A stretch of DNA of 24,258 nucleotides from Chara braunii (GCA_003427395.1 BFEA01000179.1:1717360-1741617); one strand, 5' to 3'; shown: positions 12,351-21,536, counted from the first letter of the stretch. Program-made: numbers and translations. The notes: generated by a model from the sequence alone, not told the origin.

Positions 12351-15300
12351 CTACGCGAACTGCAACTTACCCAAACACCCAAATCAGTGAAATTACAAGA
12401 TTTCAAGCAATCTATGAAGGGGGAACATCACCGAATAATCACAAGGTGAATTGCAACTCACCCAAGCACCCAAATCAGTGAAAACACAAGATTTGAAGCA
12501 ATCTATGAAGGGGAAACATCGCCCAAATATCACTAGGTGAATCGCAACTTACCCAAGGCCCCAAATAAGTGAAAACACAAGCTTTGAAGCAATCTATGAA
12601 AAGGAAACATCATCGAACTTACACTAGGAGAATCGCAACTTACCCAAGCCCCCAAATTAGTGAAAACTCAAGAATTGGATCAATCTATGAGGAGGAATCA
12701 TCACCGAACTATCACTAGGTGAATCAGAACTTACTCAATCCCCCAAATCAGTGAAAACACAAGTTTTGAAGCAATCTAGGAAGAGGAAACATCACTGAAA
12801 CATCACTACGTGAATCGTAACCTACCCAATCCCCAAAATCAGTTAAAACTTAAAATTTGAAGCAATCCATGAAGAGGAATCATCACCAAACTATCACCAG
12901 GTGAATCGCAACTTACCCAAGCCCCCAAATCAGTGAAAACACAAGCTTTGAATCAATCTATGAAGAGGAAACATCACCGAACTATCACTAGGTGAATCGC
13001 AACTTACCCCAACCCCCAAATAAGTGAAAACAAAAGTTTTGAAGTAACCTTTGAAGAGGAAACATCACCGAACTATCACTAGGTGAATCGCAACTTACCC
13101 AAACCCATCAATCAGTGAAAACTTATGATTTAAAGCAATCTATGAAGAGGAATAATCACCGAACTATCACTTCGTGAATCGCAACTTACCCAAGCCCCCA
13201 AATCAGTGAAAACACAAGCTTTGGAGCAATCTATGAAGAGGAAACATCACCGAACTATCACTAGGTGAATCGCAACTTACCCAAGCACCCAAATCAGTGA
13301 AAACTCAAGATTTGAAGCACTCTATGAAGAGGAATCATCACCAAACTATCACTTGATGAATCGAAACTTACCCGAGCACCCAAATCGGTGAAAACATAAG
13401 ATTTCGAGCAATCTATGAAAAGCACATCACCGAACTATCATCAGGTGAATCGCAGCTTACCCAAGCACCCAAATCAGTAAAAACCCAAGATTTGAAGCAA
13501 TCTATGAAGGGGGAACATCACCGAACTATCACTAGGTGAATTGCAACTTACCTAAGCACCGAAATCAGTGAAAACAGAAGATTTGAAGCAATCTATGAAG
13601 AGGAAACGTCACCGAACTATCACTAGGTGAATCGCAACTTACCCAGGCCCTCTCTAATCAGTGAAAACACAAGCTCTGAAGTAGTCTATGAGGAGGAAAC
13701 ATCGGCGAACTATCACTAGGTGAATCGCAACTTACCCAGACCCCCAAATTAGTGAAAACTCAAGATTTGAACCAATCTATTAAGAGGAATCATCACCAAA
13801 CTATCACTAGGTGAATCGCAACTTACCCAAGCCCCCAAATCAGTGAAAACACTAACTTTGAAGCAATCTTTGAAAAGGAAACATCACTGAACTATCACTA
13901 GGTAAATCGCAACTAACCCAACCTCCCAAATCAGTGAAATTTCTAGATTTGAAGCAATCTATGAAGAGAAATCATCACCGAACTATCACTTGGTGATTTG
14001 CAACATACCCAAGCCCCCAAATCAGTGAAAACACAAGCTTTGGAGCAATCTGTGAAGACGAAACATCATCGAACTACTACTAGGTGAGTCGCAACTTACC
14101 CAAGCACCAGAATCTGTGAAAACTTAAGATTTGAAGCAATCTATGAAGAGGAATCATCACTCAACTATCACTAGGTGAATCGCAAGTTACCCAAGCCCCC
14201 AAATCAGTGAAAACACAAGATTTCTAGCAATCTTTGAAGGGGGAACATCACCGAACTATCACTCGGTGAATTGCAACTTACCCAAGCACCCAAATCAGTG
14301 AAAAGCCAAGATTAGAAGCAATCTATGAAGGGGAAACATCGTCGAACTATCACTAGGTGAATCGCAACTTACCCAAGCCCCCAAACAAGTGAAAACATAA
14401 GCTTTAAAGTAATCTATGAAAACGGAACATCACCGAACTATCACTAAGTGAATCGCAACTAACCCAAGCCCCCAAATCAGTGAAAACTCAAGTTTTGAAG
14501 CAATCTATGAAGCGGAATCATCACCAATCTATCACTAGGTGAATCGCAACTTACCCAAGCCCCCAAATTAGAGAAAACTCAAGATTTTGAGCAATCTATG
14601 AAGAGGAATCATCACCGAACTATCACTAGGTAAATCGCAACTTACCCAGGTCCCCAAATCAATGAAAACACAAGCTCTAAAGCAGTCTATGATGAGGAAA
14701 CATCACCGAACTATCACTAGGTGAATCCCAACTTACCCAAACCCCCAAATCAGCGAAAACTCAAATTTTGAAGCAATCTATTAAGAGGAACCATCACCGA
14801 ACTATCACTAGGTGAATCGCAACTTACCCAAGCCCCAAAATCGGTGAAAACATAAGCTTTGAAGCAATGTTTCAAGCGGGAACGTCACCGAACTATCACT
14901 AGGTGAAATGCAACTTACCCAAGCACCCAAATCAGTGAAAACACAAGATTTGAAGCAATTTATGAAGGGGAAACATCGCCGAACTATCACTAGGTGAATC
15001 GCAACTTACCCAAGCACCCTAATCAGTGAAAACGCAAGATTTGAAGCAATCTATGAAGGAGAAACATCACTGAACTATTAGTAGGTGAATCGCAACTTAC
15101 CCAAGCACCCAAATTAGCGAAAACACAAGATTTGGAGCAATCTATGAAGGGGAAACATCACTGAACTATCACTAGGTGAATCGCAACTTACCCAAGTCCC
15201 CAAATCAATGAAGACACTAGTTTTGAAGCAATCTATGAAGACGAAACATCACCGAACTATCACTAGGTAACTCGCAACTTACCCAAGCCCCCAAATCAGT

Positions 15301-16318
15301 GAAAACTTAAGATTTGAAGCAATCCATGAAGAGGGATCATCACCGAACTATCACTAGGTGAATCGCAACTTACCCAAACCCCCAAATCAGTAAAAACTCA
15401 AGATTTGAAGCAATCTATGAAGAGGAATCATCGCCGAACTATCACTAGGTGAATCGCAACTTACCCAGGCCCCCAAATCAGTGAAAACACAAGCTCTGAA
15501 GCAGTCTATGATAAGGAAACATCACAGAACTATCACTAGGTGAATCGCAACTTACCCAAACCCCCAAATCAGTGAAACACAAGCTCTGAAGCAGTCTATG
15601 ATGAGGAAACATCACCGAACTATCACTAGGTGAATCGCAACCTACCCAAACCTCCAATTGAGTGAAAATCAAGATTTGAAGCAATCTGTGAAGAGGAATC
15701 ATCACCGAACTATCACTAGGTGAATTGTTACTTACCCAAGCCCCCAAATTAGTGAAAACACAAGCTTTGAAGCAATCTATGAAGAGGAAACATCACCGAA
15801 CTATTGCTAGGTGAATCGCAACTTACCCAAACCCCCAAATCAGTGAAAACTCAAGAATTGGAGCAATCTATGAAGAAGAATCATCACCGAACTATCACTA
15901 GGTAAATCGCAACTTACCTAAGCCCCCAAATCAGTGAAAACACAAGCTTTGAAGCAATCTATGAAAAGGAAACATCACCGAACTATCACTAGGTGAATCG
16001 CAACTTACCCAAGCCCCCAAATTAGTGAAAACTCACTATTTGAAGCAATCTATGAAGAGGAATCATCACCGATCTATCACTAGGTGAATCGCAACTTACC
16101 CAAGCCCCCAAATCAGTGAAAATACAAGCTTTGAAGTAACCTGTGAAGAGGAAACATCACCGAACTATCAGTAGGTGAATCGTAATTTACGCAAACCCCC
16201 AAATCAATGAAAACATAAGCTTTGAAACAATTTATGAAGAGGAAACATCACCGAACTATCAGTAGGTGAATCGCAACTTGCTCAAGCTCCCAAATCAGCG
16301 AAAATCGCAGTTTTGTCG

Positions 16319-16507
16319 AGAAGAGGAGGGGGGGAAGGGGGAGAAAAGGAAAAGGAAGAACGGGAGGAAGAAGAAAAAGAAAAAATAGAAGAAGAAGAGG
16401 AAGAAGAAGAAGGAGAAGAAGAAGAAGATGAAGAAGGAGAAGAAAGAGGAGGAAAAAAAGTAGAAGAAGAATAAGAAGAAGAAGAAGAAGAAGAAGGAGG
16501 AGGAGGT
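16319..16507 (+). repeat. Homopurine tract (GAA/GGA-rich)
   Basis: About 190 bases consist of A and G with only a handful of interruptions (for instance a C near 16361 and a few T bases in TAGAAG, GATGAAG and AATAAG). The left part is G-rich, the centre and right are GAA/GGA repeats. It follows within about 15 bases of the last satellite monomer and ends in GGAGGAGGAGG, which could pair with the CCCTCCTC just after it. Such tracts can adopt triplex (H-DNA) structure; here that is only an inference. The long lysine/glutamate or serine/leucine open frames across it are artefacts. Confidence 0.9.
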
Positions 16508-16508
16508 C

Positions 16509-17600
16509 TCCCTCCTCTTTCACTCACCTCTTGCTGGTCTCTAGGCAGTGGAGTCCCAATGCTTGGTTGTAGCCTGCTGGGTATGGTTTTTCCTCTCTCC
16601 CAAGCTTTCCTCTCCTTCCCTTACACCTTTCCTTTAGCTATGGCAGGTTCCTACTTCTAAGGCGGTTTGAGTCCTTCCCTTTAGAAGGGCTATGGAGACC
16701 CCTTTCAGCCTCTCCTCTTACTTCACAGCCTGAGGGTTATGGCGGACCACTCTCCTTGCTCCCTCCTAGCCTCTAGGTCACCTTTCTCAGCCCTACCACC
16801 ATAGCCAGGTTACAGGCTAGCTCCGACCGTCACTCCCTTGCTTCTCTCTCACTCGGACTCTTTCCTGAACTCATTTGGGCAGCATGGGCACCTCTCATGC
16901 TCAAATGAGAGTTGCGGCTCACACCTCCAGCTTATATAGGCTGGAACAGGTGCACCGCCCAACCTCTAGACCCCTCCAAGTGCCTCTAGGTGGAGCGAGG
17001 TACCCCAAAGCCCAAATTTTCGGTTTTGGCCTCTCCGGGGGTACCTGGGCCTCATTTTGGGCCAGGTATATGCAGTCTGAGAGGCTGGTACCCTCTCGGA
17101 CTACCCCTTGGCCTACCCCGGCCTCTTTTCGTTTCAAAAAGTGGTGCCTTTTGGGTACCACTACCCCAAAATGCAGCCTTTACCAAAATTTGAGGGCCTA
17201 GAGGCCCATTTTTCGTTTTTCTCTAGTCTGGGCCTCTTGTGAATTGACCGTTGCATTTTTCCAAGTGGCGGCACAGATCTCAGTCTTGGATTTGGCTGAG
17301 ATCTATGGTTCTCATCATTCCGAGCTACTCCAAGCCCCCCCTTGCTCCAAATTTGAGTCTTTTGCGCCAATTTTTAATTTTTTTGATGTACCTGGCCCAA
17401 ACCTTGGGCCAAGTTCGCAGTTTGTCTTGCTCTTTTCTTTGTTTTCCCTCCATTTTGCTGCCAACTCATTCCGGAGCTAGCCATTTTGTGTCAGCCCACA
17501 AAAAACGGCTAGATCTCCTCTTCCGCAAGATCTAATCTCAGATCTAAGGCCCAAAAATGAGCCGGCCAACTCACATCAACATTTTTCTTTATTTTTGTTG
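16509..17600. other. Pyrimidine-rich region without a recognisable gene, rich in inverted repeats
   Basis: The plus strand is rich in C and T (CTCCCTCC, CTTTCCTCTCC). No translation resembles a known protein. Short inverted repeats seen by eye: CTCATTTG 16870-16877 with 16902-16909 (enclosing GCATG/CATGC), GGTACCCC 16999-17006 with 17038-17045, TACCTGG 17042-17048 with 17062-17068, GAGAGG 17079-17084 with 17092-17097, a bulged TTTTGGGTA 17149-17157 with 17162-17171, GGGCCT 17194-17199 with 17202-17207, AGATCTCAG 17275-17283 with 17296-17304, TGGCCCAA 17393-17400 with 17404-17411, and TAGATCT 17510-17516 with 17528-17534. It may be the remnant of a transposable element. Confidence 0.55.
16927..16944 (+). 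promoter_or_regulatory. Possible TATA element inside a small palindrome
   Basis: TATATA at 16933-16938 is centred between CCAGC and GCTGG, so the box sits in the loop of a 5-bp inverted repeat. A C-rich segment follows. There is no gene downstream that it clearly serves; if it is a promoter, an old LTR promoter is the likeliest kind. Chance occurrence is quite possible. Confidence 0.2.
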
Positions 17601-17613
17601 CTTAAATTCAGAT

Positions 17614-17652
17614 ATTGCAGAGATAATGCCCCAAGGACCTTATCTCTGCAAT
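17614..17652. repeat. Perfect 13-bp hairpin
   Basis: The left arm ATTGCAGAGATAA (17614-17626) is exactly complementary to the right arm TTATCTCTGCAAT (17640-17652), with a 13-base loop. A 13-bp perfect stem this close together is far beyond chance for the window. It stands immediately before another paired structure (17655-17710). No coding sequence adjoins it, so it could be a transposon end, a fold-back relic or a structured transcript. Confidence 0.85.
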
Positions 17653-17654
17653 CC

Positions 17655-17710
17655 GGACTGCCCTCCTAGGATCTTGGAGGGATGAGGTCATTATTGAGAC
17701 CTGCCAGTCC
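17655..17710. repeat. Possible three-way junction: one stem enclosing two hairpins
   Basis: GGACTG (17655-17660) pairs with CAGTCC (17705-17710). Inside, CCCTCC (17661-17666) pairs with GGAGGG (17676-17681), and AGGTC (17685-17689) pairs with GACCT (17698-17702). Each stem is short and could arise by chance, but the three fit together without overlap and almost without unpaired bases at the junction. Confidence 0.45.
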
Positions 17711-17712
17711 CT

Positions 17713-17918
17713 ACTACTGCAGTCCCAACCTGGCGGCCTTTTTTCCTCCACTCCTTCCTCCTCCTTTGTCTGATTCTCCCCCCGTTTTCTCCTTTCTTTT
17801 CTCATTTACTGTTGGGACAAGTGTCCAACAGCTACTTCTCCTTTTACTAGTTGTTGGACTTTTCCAAAGGCCTGATTTGCAGCCGGCATATGGCCGTTGC
17901 ACCTTGGACTGCAGTAGT
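17713..17918. repeat. Inverted repeat ACTACTGCAGTCC with nested hairpin
   Basis: ACTACTGCAGTCC (17713-17725) is the exact complement of GGACTGCAGTAGT (17906-17918). Within the roughly 180-base interval GTCCAACA (17823-17830) pairs with TGTTGGAC (17852-17859), and GTTGGGAC at 17811 offers a competing partner for GTCCAAC. The interval is otherwise C/T-rich and carries no recognisable gene. Confidence 0.6.
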
Positions 17919-18558
17919 GGCACACCCGAGGCCAAAGGGGGCTCCTTTTTATCGCCGCCGCTTCCGGTTTTGAGGCCCCCTTGCTCCGATTTTCTCAGGC
18001 CAGTCTTTTCTTCACGTGGAGTCCTCGGGACTTCGTTTTACTCGGCCGGCTGGTCCGGAATAACCCGGACTGCTGGCTGGCCCCCTAATTACTATTGGCC
18101 CATCCTCTTTTTCCCTCGGCACCTCCCGCCGGCGCTTGCCGCGGTGGCACTCATCATTTTCATCCGGACCCCTGGCCCGGGCGGTCCCGTCCTCCTGATA
18201 TTATGTTATTCTATTTTTATCGTTGTCGTTGCATCGGATCCAGTATCCCCCTGGGTCACCCCAGGTGTCCTCTGTCTTTTCCCGTCACATGCCCGTCTCC
18301 CCTGTTCCGTCGACAATTTCTGTCAGCGCCCGACTTCTCCTCCTTTTCTTACTGCTCCTAGTCCCTCCCCTTCGTCCGGCGTCACCCCAGGTGACGACCC
18401 GCTCGCGCGCGTTCCTCTATCGGCCAGTTGCCCACCATCCTGTTGACGGCTCCGACCTTCGTCTTCCGTCCGCGGCTCCTGACGCTTTATCCTATCTATA
18501 TTTGCCCTACTAGTGGTTCCGCTGACGCCTCCATCCCGTCTAGGCCCACGTGGTTCCT
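17919..18558. other. GC- and pyrimidine-rich region, no supported gene
   Basis: Long open frames occur on both strands (254 codons at 17682-18446 plus, part of 171 codons at 18323-18838 minus), but their products are low complexity and differ greatly from any protein I know. Small inverted repeats: AGTCC/GGACT at 18020-18032, GTCCGG/CCGGAC at 18053-18070, CCTGGG/CCCAGG at 18250-18265 and CGTCACC/GGTGACG at 18380-18396. The last two share the 13-base word GTCACCCCAGGTG. The stretch is probably an old non-coding repeat. Confidence 0.5.
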
Positions 18559-18760
18559 GGCGCTTTGGTTCGCCCGCGCTTCGTCTATCCCTCGGCCTTA
18601 CACTGTTCCTGGTACTTCGCTCTGCCGATACCACGCCGTCCCTTGGTATCGCGTGGTCCCCGACACCTAGTCCCGCCGGCACCACACTTCTTCTTAATCC
18701 CCTGTGGTCCCGACACTTTGTTCTGCCTGCGCCATGTTTTCCCTTGGTGCTCTTGACGTC
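18559..18760. repeat. Degenerate tandem repeat of about 51 bp with hairpins in its units
   Basis: Unit starts can be placed near 18559 (GGCGCTTTGGTTCGCC), 18611 (GGTACTTCGCTCTGCC), 18662 (GACACCTAGTCCCGCC) and 18712 (GACACTTTGTTCTGCC), giving steps of 52, 51 and 50. Units two to four each contain a short hairpin at a similar place, with different arms: GATACCA/TGGTATC (18627-18633, 18644-18650) together with CCACGC/GCGTGG (18631-18636, 18651-18656); ACCACA/TGTGGT (18681-18686, 18703-18708); and GCGCCA/TGGTGC with one wobble pair (18729-18734, 18745-18750). The first unit shows no clear hairpin. Confidence 0.55.
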
Positions 18761-19181
18761 CTTCCTCCTTACGGCGATCTCCGCTCCCCATTCCCCTTGC
18801 GCCCCGCACGCTGTTCCGCTCTGGGTGCCGGTTCCCACCTATCTTGCGGTCTCCTTGGCCCTCCTGTCGTCATATCACATCAGCGCGTTGCGCCCTGTCA
18901 CTTCCTGCTTCCTTCCTTCCCTTGCTGCGCCCCTCTTACGCTACTACCAACTTCCCGGAGGCCCTCCTCCGTCCTTGGGGAGAGAGTCGCCCTTGCCATT
19001 CTCTCACAGTCCTTTGCCGCTTCCTACTTAGACAATCCCTCTCTAGCTTTGGCAGTCTTGACGACTTCGGACGACCTTTATCCTCCTACCGTTTGTGGCC
19101 ATGCTTCCGATCTTTCCAGCATTTCTGCCCCCGGTTTTCTCTGTCGTGCACAAATTGGTTATTTACAGTCTCTCGAGTAAC
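18761..19181. other. Pyrimidine-rich stretch, nothing recognised
   Basis: C/T-rich sequence continues (CTTCCTTCCTTCCCTTGC near 18907). Open frames of 130-170 codons overlap on several frames, which is what stop-poor C/T-rich DNA produces by chance. I see no domain, signal peptide or splice pattern that would support a gene. Confidence 0.5.
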
Positions 19182-19390
19182 GGGAAATCAATCGGGACTC
19201 ACCAGTCCCGACACCGTGCAATGGCGGCTGTCACTCTCGAAATAATGAGGGAGATGACGACCATCACTCTCAATCAACTGAAGCAATCAAGCAAATCATT
19301 GTCAAAGGCAAATTCCCGAACGAGAGGGGAGAATCAATCGATGAAATCAATCAATGCAACCAACCCATACAACCAATCAATCAATGTAAT
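19182..19390. repeat. CAAT/AATC-rich degenerate simple repeat
   Basis: AATCAATC and CAATCAA words recur irregularly, for example AAATCAATCGGG, GCAATCAAGCAAATCATT, GAATCAATCGATGAAATCAA and CCAATCAATCAATG. Near its start lies a compact hairpin, CGGGACT (19193-19199) with AGTCCCG (19204-19210) and a four-base loop. Confidence 0.6.
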
Positions 19391-19515
19391 CCATCACATG
19401 TGTCAGATAAACAACTTCTTTGAAATGCACCCACCATATTGATAACGGGCTCCCTCTGTCTTTAAAGGGTCCGCCATATGTGTAGAACACATCATCCACG
19501 GATGGGAGAAGAGGA

Positions 19516-19519
<4 letters not shown>

Positions 19520-19578
<59 letters not shown>
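19520..19578 (+). repeat. CT microsatellite, about 29 repeats
   Basis: An uninterrupted run of alternating T and C, about 59 bases. The 'RERERE' protein frames on the opposite strand are artefacts of it. Just upstream, ATGTGT (19478-19483) and ACACAT (19487-19492) form a small hairpin. Confidence 0.98.
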
Positions 19579-19583
<5 letters not shown>

Positions 19584-19962
19584 TGATGTCTACTTCTCTG
19601 ACAGCTGTCCTGCACTCAAGATTAATTAAGCAGCAATCAATTAGATCTATGTAATACCCGAAACTGTCCCCGCAACTGAGATTAACAAAATAAAAATTAA
19701 AACCTGTCAATCTCACGTGTCTGTCAGAAACACTATTGTCCTGTAATCCAGATCAATTTTAGTAGGCAAGGCGATCAATCCATCAAACTACCACAAAACC
19801 CTACCCCGCACTTAGATACTTCCAGATCAAATCGGATCCCATCGCGTCGGATCCGATCAGATCAGATCAGATCAGATTTCAACTCGCGATCAACAAGAGC
19901 ACCTGCGGTACTCAGCAACAGCATGACGAAGAGACATGTGACCTTCCAAGTGACCCCTGCCA
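19579..19962. other. AT-richer spacer with a possible LTR edge and a GATCA repeat
   Basis: TGTAATACCCG begins at 19650. Many plant Ty3/gypsy LTRs begin with a TGTAATACCC-like word, so this may be an LTR edge, but I found no matching end, primer-binding site or polypurine tract. (GATCA)4 lies at 19855-19877, next to two GGATCC words. No coding potential is evident. Confidence 0.35.
19855..19877 (+). repeat. GATCA short tandem repeat
   Basis: Four perfect copies of GATCA followed by GAT. Nearby related words (CAGATCAAATCGGATCC, GTCGGATCC) suggest a wider GATC-rich simple repeat from about 19822. Confidence 0.9.
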
Positions 19963-19984
19963 TCTCTCTCTCTCTCTCTCTCTT

Positions 19985-20044
<60 letters not shown>

Positions 20045-20055
20045 TCTCTCTCTCT
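19963..20055 (+). repeat. CT microsatellite, interrupted
   Basis: Alternating CT over about 93 bases, interrupted by a T-run near 19983-19989 and by a CC near 20041. It is the second long CT tract within 500 bases. Confidence 0.97.
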
Positions 20056-21475
20056 TCACCCTCCAAGCATCTGGTTGTGGGTTGTGCTCAGGAAATGTTT
20101 TCTACGTGTAGCAACGGTGTCGAGCGCATCGGTCCCTCACGGGGACCCTCCCGGCCGCGTCACGCAGGATTATGCAGGACTTGTCGCAGAGAGCGTTTGC
20201 CGCTCCGGCCGAGTGCGCCAGCCGTACCTCTCGCGAGCCCCTACGACAGGACAGGGTCACGAGAGGCACCGCTTACCTCCACCTGCGGGAGTTGTCACCA
20301 TCCCTTAGGTGGGCGTATCCCGCCGAGCTACTAAACCACATGCGAAGCTTTTTGTATGCAATTGCAGAGGTGGCCCAGCCGAGGGCGTTTCTCCTTCGCT
20401 GTAACATAGGGGGTTACGCGCGGTCGAACGCCCAAACAATCGAACCCGCACGCGAATCGACGTTCTAGGGGGGCTCAGGTCCCAAACGCGACTTGGCACC
20501 GGTCGACTAGGACGCATTACACATACCACGTGTTACACCACAACACTCACACACTAAAACAAATAACACAACAACACAACAACACTCCTAGTCTCTTTAG
20601 TATCTGGCCCATAACTTTCCAAAGTGAGAGTAAGATAGACCTCGCTTGCTCAACTCAGCATAAAAGGTTGGGCGGGCGCATGCGTTCTCATATTGACCCG
20701 CCATGCACGCACAAACGAGCATTTGCACTGATGGAGTGCTATGTAGTACTCGTAATCGCCCGATCCTTGATAATCTCGAGGGTCGCGTTCGACACTCAAG
20801 TGTTGGCTGACACGCGCCTTGAGGGTTAATCTCTCGACGTCGGGCAATCGCCATGCGCAGTTGAAGACCACACCCTTTTCTGCACCCTGTGCAGAGAGGT
20901 TGAGTAGACAGCTCCAAGCTGTCGTGGCGGTCAGAGATCAAGGGTTTTGACTTTGACGGTTGCCACGAACTACAACGCTCATCCATGTTAATTCTAAGAA
21001 GCAAGAGCTAAGAAGGGATCTTTTTTTTCTCTCGATGCAGAACTTATTTAATCATTGTGCGAGACCTCAGTGGGTCGTGCGGACACAAGGAAATATGATA
21101 TAAAAGTTATGTGGTAGGAGACGATCACTCTCACAATCACAGTGCGGCTTCCTTCAAAAGTATATATATATAATCATTGATAAAATCAAGTTTAGATTCA
21201 ACTTACAAAACATACCTGCAATCACATCAAAGATCCACATCAATATAGCACACACTACACGGGGTCAACTTCAACCATTCTCTGCGCTCACACCCGTCGC
21301 TTTAGCCATACAAACCTCACTCTTTGCGCAACTCTCAAAATAAATACGCAGCATCTTTATTAAATGGCCATTCAATTAAAGTCCGGGTAAAAAGACAATA
21401 AAATAAATCAAACCACAGGGCTAAAGCCTTTAGGTTGAGTAGCAAGAGTGGATTAGAGTTGAGCCGGAAATCGAC
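20056..21475. other. Unrecognised DNA with several hairpins, no supported gene
   Basis: GC-rich to about 20970, then AT-rich. Open frames are short (up to 135 codons, 20597-21004 minus) and none resembles a known protein. Inverted repeats seen: GGTCCC/GGGACC 20131-20147, CCTCTCG/CGAGAGG 20227-20266, GGCGGG/CCCGCC 20671-20702, CTCAAG/CTTGAG 20795-20823 enclosed by GCCCGA/TCGGGC 20758-20845, TCTGCAC/GTGCAGA 20879-20895, GACAGCT/AGCTGTC 20907-20923 and TCGTGGC/GCCACGA 20922-20968. TATAAAAG at 21099-21106 could be a TATA element but has no gene to serve. Confidence 0.45.
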
Positions 21476-21536
21476 CTGTTATCTAAGGATAACAGAAGGT
21501 GATCCTTGTAGGATCAGCTTGAACATAATCAAGTCT
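21476..21536. repeat. Three consecutive small hairpins
   Basis: CTGTTATC (21476-21483) pairs with GATAACAG (21488-21495) over a four-base loop. TGATCC (21500-21505) pairs with GGATCA (21511-21516) over five bases. CTTGA then pairs with TCAAG over six bases near 21519-21534. The first is an 8-bp perfect stem; the others could be chance, but they stand end to end. Confidence 0.6.

Larger units (their letters stand above)
1..16304. repeat. Satellite array, 91-bp monomer, about 180 tandem copies
   Basis: The stretch is one uninterrupted head-to-tail tandem array. The monomer is 91 bp: the word GAAACATCAC recurs at 1921 and 2012, and many later landmarks sit at multiples of 91. Each monomer carries recognisable words in the same order: GAAACATCACCGAACTATCA, then CTAGGTGAATCGCAACTTAC, CCAAGCCCCCAAATCAGTGA and AAACACAAGCTTTGAAGCAA. 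Two flavours alternate irregularly, one with GGAAACATC and ACAAGCTTTG, the other with GGAATCATC and TCAAGATTTG. The array is under way at base 1 and ends in a partial monomer near 16304. Because 91 is not a multiple of three, any reading frame shifts at each monomer, so the short open frames here are by-products. Long satellites of this kind are typical of centromeric, pericentromeric or subtelomeric heterochromatin; the sequence does not say which. Confidence 0.97.
10391..16304. repeat. Right block of the satellite array, different higher-order arrangement
   Basis: The monomers are the same 91-bp family, but the order of variants seen to the left is lost. A marker variant with AAGCTCT followed by GCAGTCTATGA (instead of AAGCTTTGAAGCAATCTATGA) recurs at 11688, 13672, 14673, 15492 and 15582. 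The spacing 13672 to 14673 is 1001 bp (11 monomers), 14673 to 15492 is 819 bp (9 monomers), and 15492 to 15582 is one monomer less a base. This suggests shorter local duplications of roughly ten monomers. Confidence 0.55.

Noticed and set aside
1-16304. CRISPR array
   Set aside because: The 91-bp units are contiguous, with no unique spacers, and the context is eukaryotic.
16248-16527. Leucine-rich and serine-rich open frames opposite the purine tract
   Set aside because: They are translations of a simple repeat.
17682-18446. 254-codon open frame on the plus strand
   Set aside because: Its product is proline-, serine- and leucine-rich low complexity without any domain. C/T-rich DNA is poor in stop codons, and comparable frames overlap it on the other frames and strand.
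18323-19245. Overlapping open frames of 130-172 codons on both strands
   Set aside because: They are mutually overlapping, low in complexity and resemble no family; they follow from base composition.
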